From the NCBI RefSeq assembly GCF_028288205.1, contig NZ_JAQBOD010000062.1, forward strand, positions 1 to 64,000: a DNA stretch of 64,000 nucleotides. Reading direction: 5' to 3'. Numbering within the stretch: position 1 is the first letter of the stretch; each line of letters begins with the position of its first letter. Below are positions 63,564-64,000 of the stretch, in pieces. This stretch comes from Mucilaginibacter sp. (lineage in GTDB: Bacteria; Bacteroidota; Bacteroidia; Sphingobacteriales; Sphingobacteriaceae). The notes under the pieces were generated by a model. It was not told the DNA's origin and did no database searches. It worked only from the letters and a program-made list of their open reading frames with translations. Both the position numbers and the translations under genes were made by a program.

Positions 63564-64000
63564 GCTATATATTCAAAATCAATTATTACACTATCGCCCA
63601 GGTTTAATCCAAGCAAACCGCTGGCATTACCTTTGTTAATAGCTATTTCTAAATGGTCGCTAATTCCAAACAGGCAAAGCTTTTCGCCTTCGGGCACCTC
63701 ATTATAGTGCCAGCTTAAATGATTTATAGTTTCGTTACGTTTAAAATACAAGGTAAACTGTCTGCCTCGCTGTACTTTGTTAAAAAATTCTTTGGTAATA
63801 TTAGTGATTACATTCTGGAACGAGTCAATATATATTACCGCGCCTTTTATCAGGCTCTTTTCAATAACAGGTTGCAAGTTCATTTTATTTTCAATGCTGC
63901 TTATAGGCAAACCTATTTCTGATAAATTTTTACCGCTTGCCAGGTGGCAGGCTGCTTTTACAAAAATATCGGCAAGGGGGAAATGCAAAAACTTCAGGTC
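63560..64000 (-). CDS. SAM hydroxide adenosyltransferase (DUF62), C-terminal portion
   Basis: The frame is open to the window edge; the first 5' codons are missing. The 146 visible residues are the C-terminal beta domain of the DUF62/SalL family: FPLADIFVKAACHLASGKNL, IYIDSFQNVITNITKEFFNK, GNASGLLGLNLGDSVIIDFE. Enzymes of this family convert SAM to adenosine and methionine. The stop overlaps the next gene's start (ATGA). Confidence 0.85.
   Translation of the reverse strand, partial: DLKFLHFPLADIFVKAACHLASGKNLSEIGLPISSIENKMNLQPVIEKSLIKGAVIYIDSFQNVITNITKEFFNKVQRGRQFTLYFKRNETINHLSWHYNEVPEGEKLCLFGISDHLEIAINKGNASGLLGLNLGDSVIIDFEYIA

Overview
The window is a chromosomal stretch from a Bacteroidota bacterium, most likely family Sphingobacteriaceae (Mucilaginibacter/Pedobacter type). 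Reasons: moderately AT-rich DNA, -7 promoter elements of the form TAnnTTTG, weak Shine-Dalgarno sites, lipoboxes of Bacteroidota type, a DUF5686 outer-membrane protein, a serine palmitoyltransferase, and families of long dispersed palindromes. The family is well supported; the genus is a guess.

Layout. 1-1.7 kb: the end of an M16 peptidase gene, then about 1.2 kb of decayed DNA with remnants of at least three genes, one a frameshifted beta-helix gene. 1.7-3.8 kb: a divergent polysaccharide deacetylase and AT-rich GT4 glycosyltransferase, probably the edge of an acquired surface-polysaccharide locus. 3.9-16.3 kb: housekeeping and carbohydrate genes (argS, SDR stress oxidoreductase, secreted DUF1080 and DUF5703 glycan proteins, MazG-like pyrophosphohydrolase, truC, DUF4337 protein, secreted Gfo/Idh/MocA oxidoreductase, DbpA-like helicase, DUF1456 protein, CAP-domain protein). 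16.3-17.2 kb: a TPR protein whose membrane anchor lies in another frame behind an A10 run.

17.4-28.2 kb is the most notable region: ten same-strand genes that together appear to encode the complete route to inositol phosphosphingolipids. Serine palmitoyltransferase, a GNAT-type ceramide synthase candidate and an SDR ceramide reductase candidate would make dihydroceramide. myo-Inositol-phosphate synthase, a CDP-alcohol phosphatidyltransferase and a PgpA-type phosphatase would make phosphatidylinositol. A PAP2-family enzyme would transfer phosphoinositol to ceramide, and an FA2H/Scs7-like enzyme would hydroxylate the N-acyl chain. Two proteins without a defined role (DUF5686 outer-membrane barrel, DUF4833 exported protein) are embedded in the cluster.

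28.6-34.3 kb: a tolC-MFP-RND efflux operon. 34.7-45.5 kb: outer-membrane barrel protein, aspartate aminotransferase, CDF transporter, Nudix, bioA (with a frame-breaking 7-bp tandem repeat), ferritin-like protein, LtaS-like phosphoglycerol transferase, DUF4412-like protein, comEC and a MerR regulator. 45.6-64 kb: mainly core genes (alaS, gatB, TlpA-like lipoprotein, an OmpR-type response regulator, Lys/Ala-rich histone-like protein, penicillin acylase family protein, rpsO-pnp, rpe, serC-serA, beta-CASP RNase-like protein, and the end of a SAM hydroxide adenosyltransferase gene). No tRNA, rRNA, CRISPR array, transposase or intact prophage was recognised. All functions are from reading protein motifs; no database search was run.
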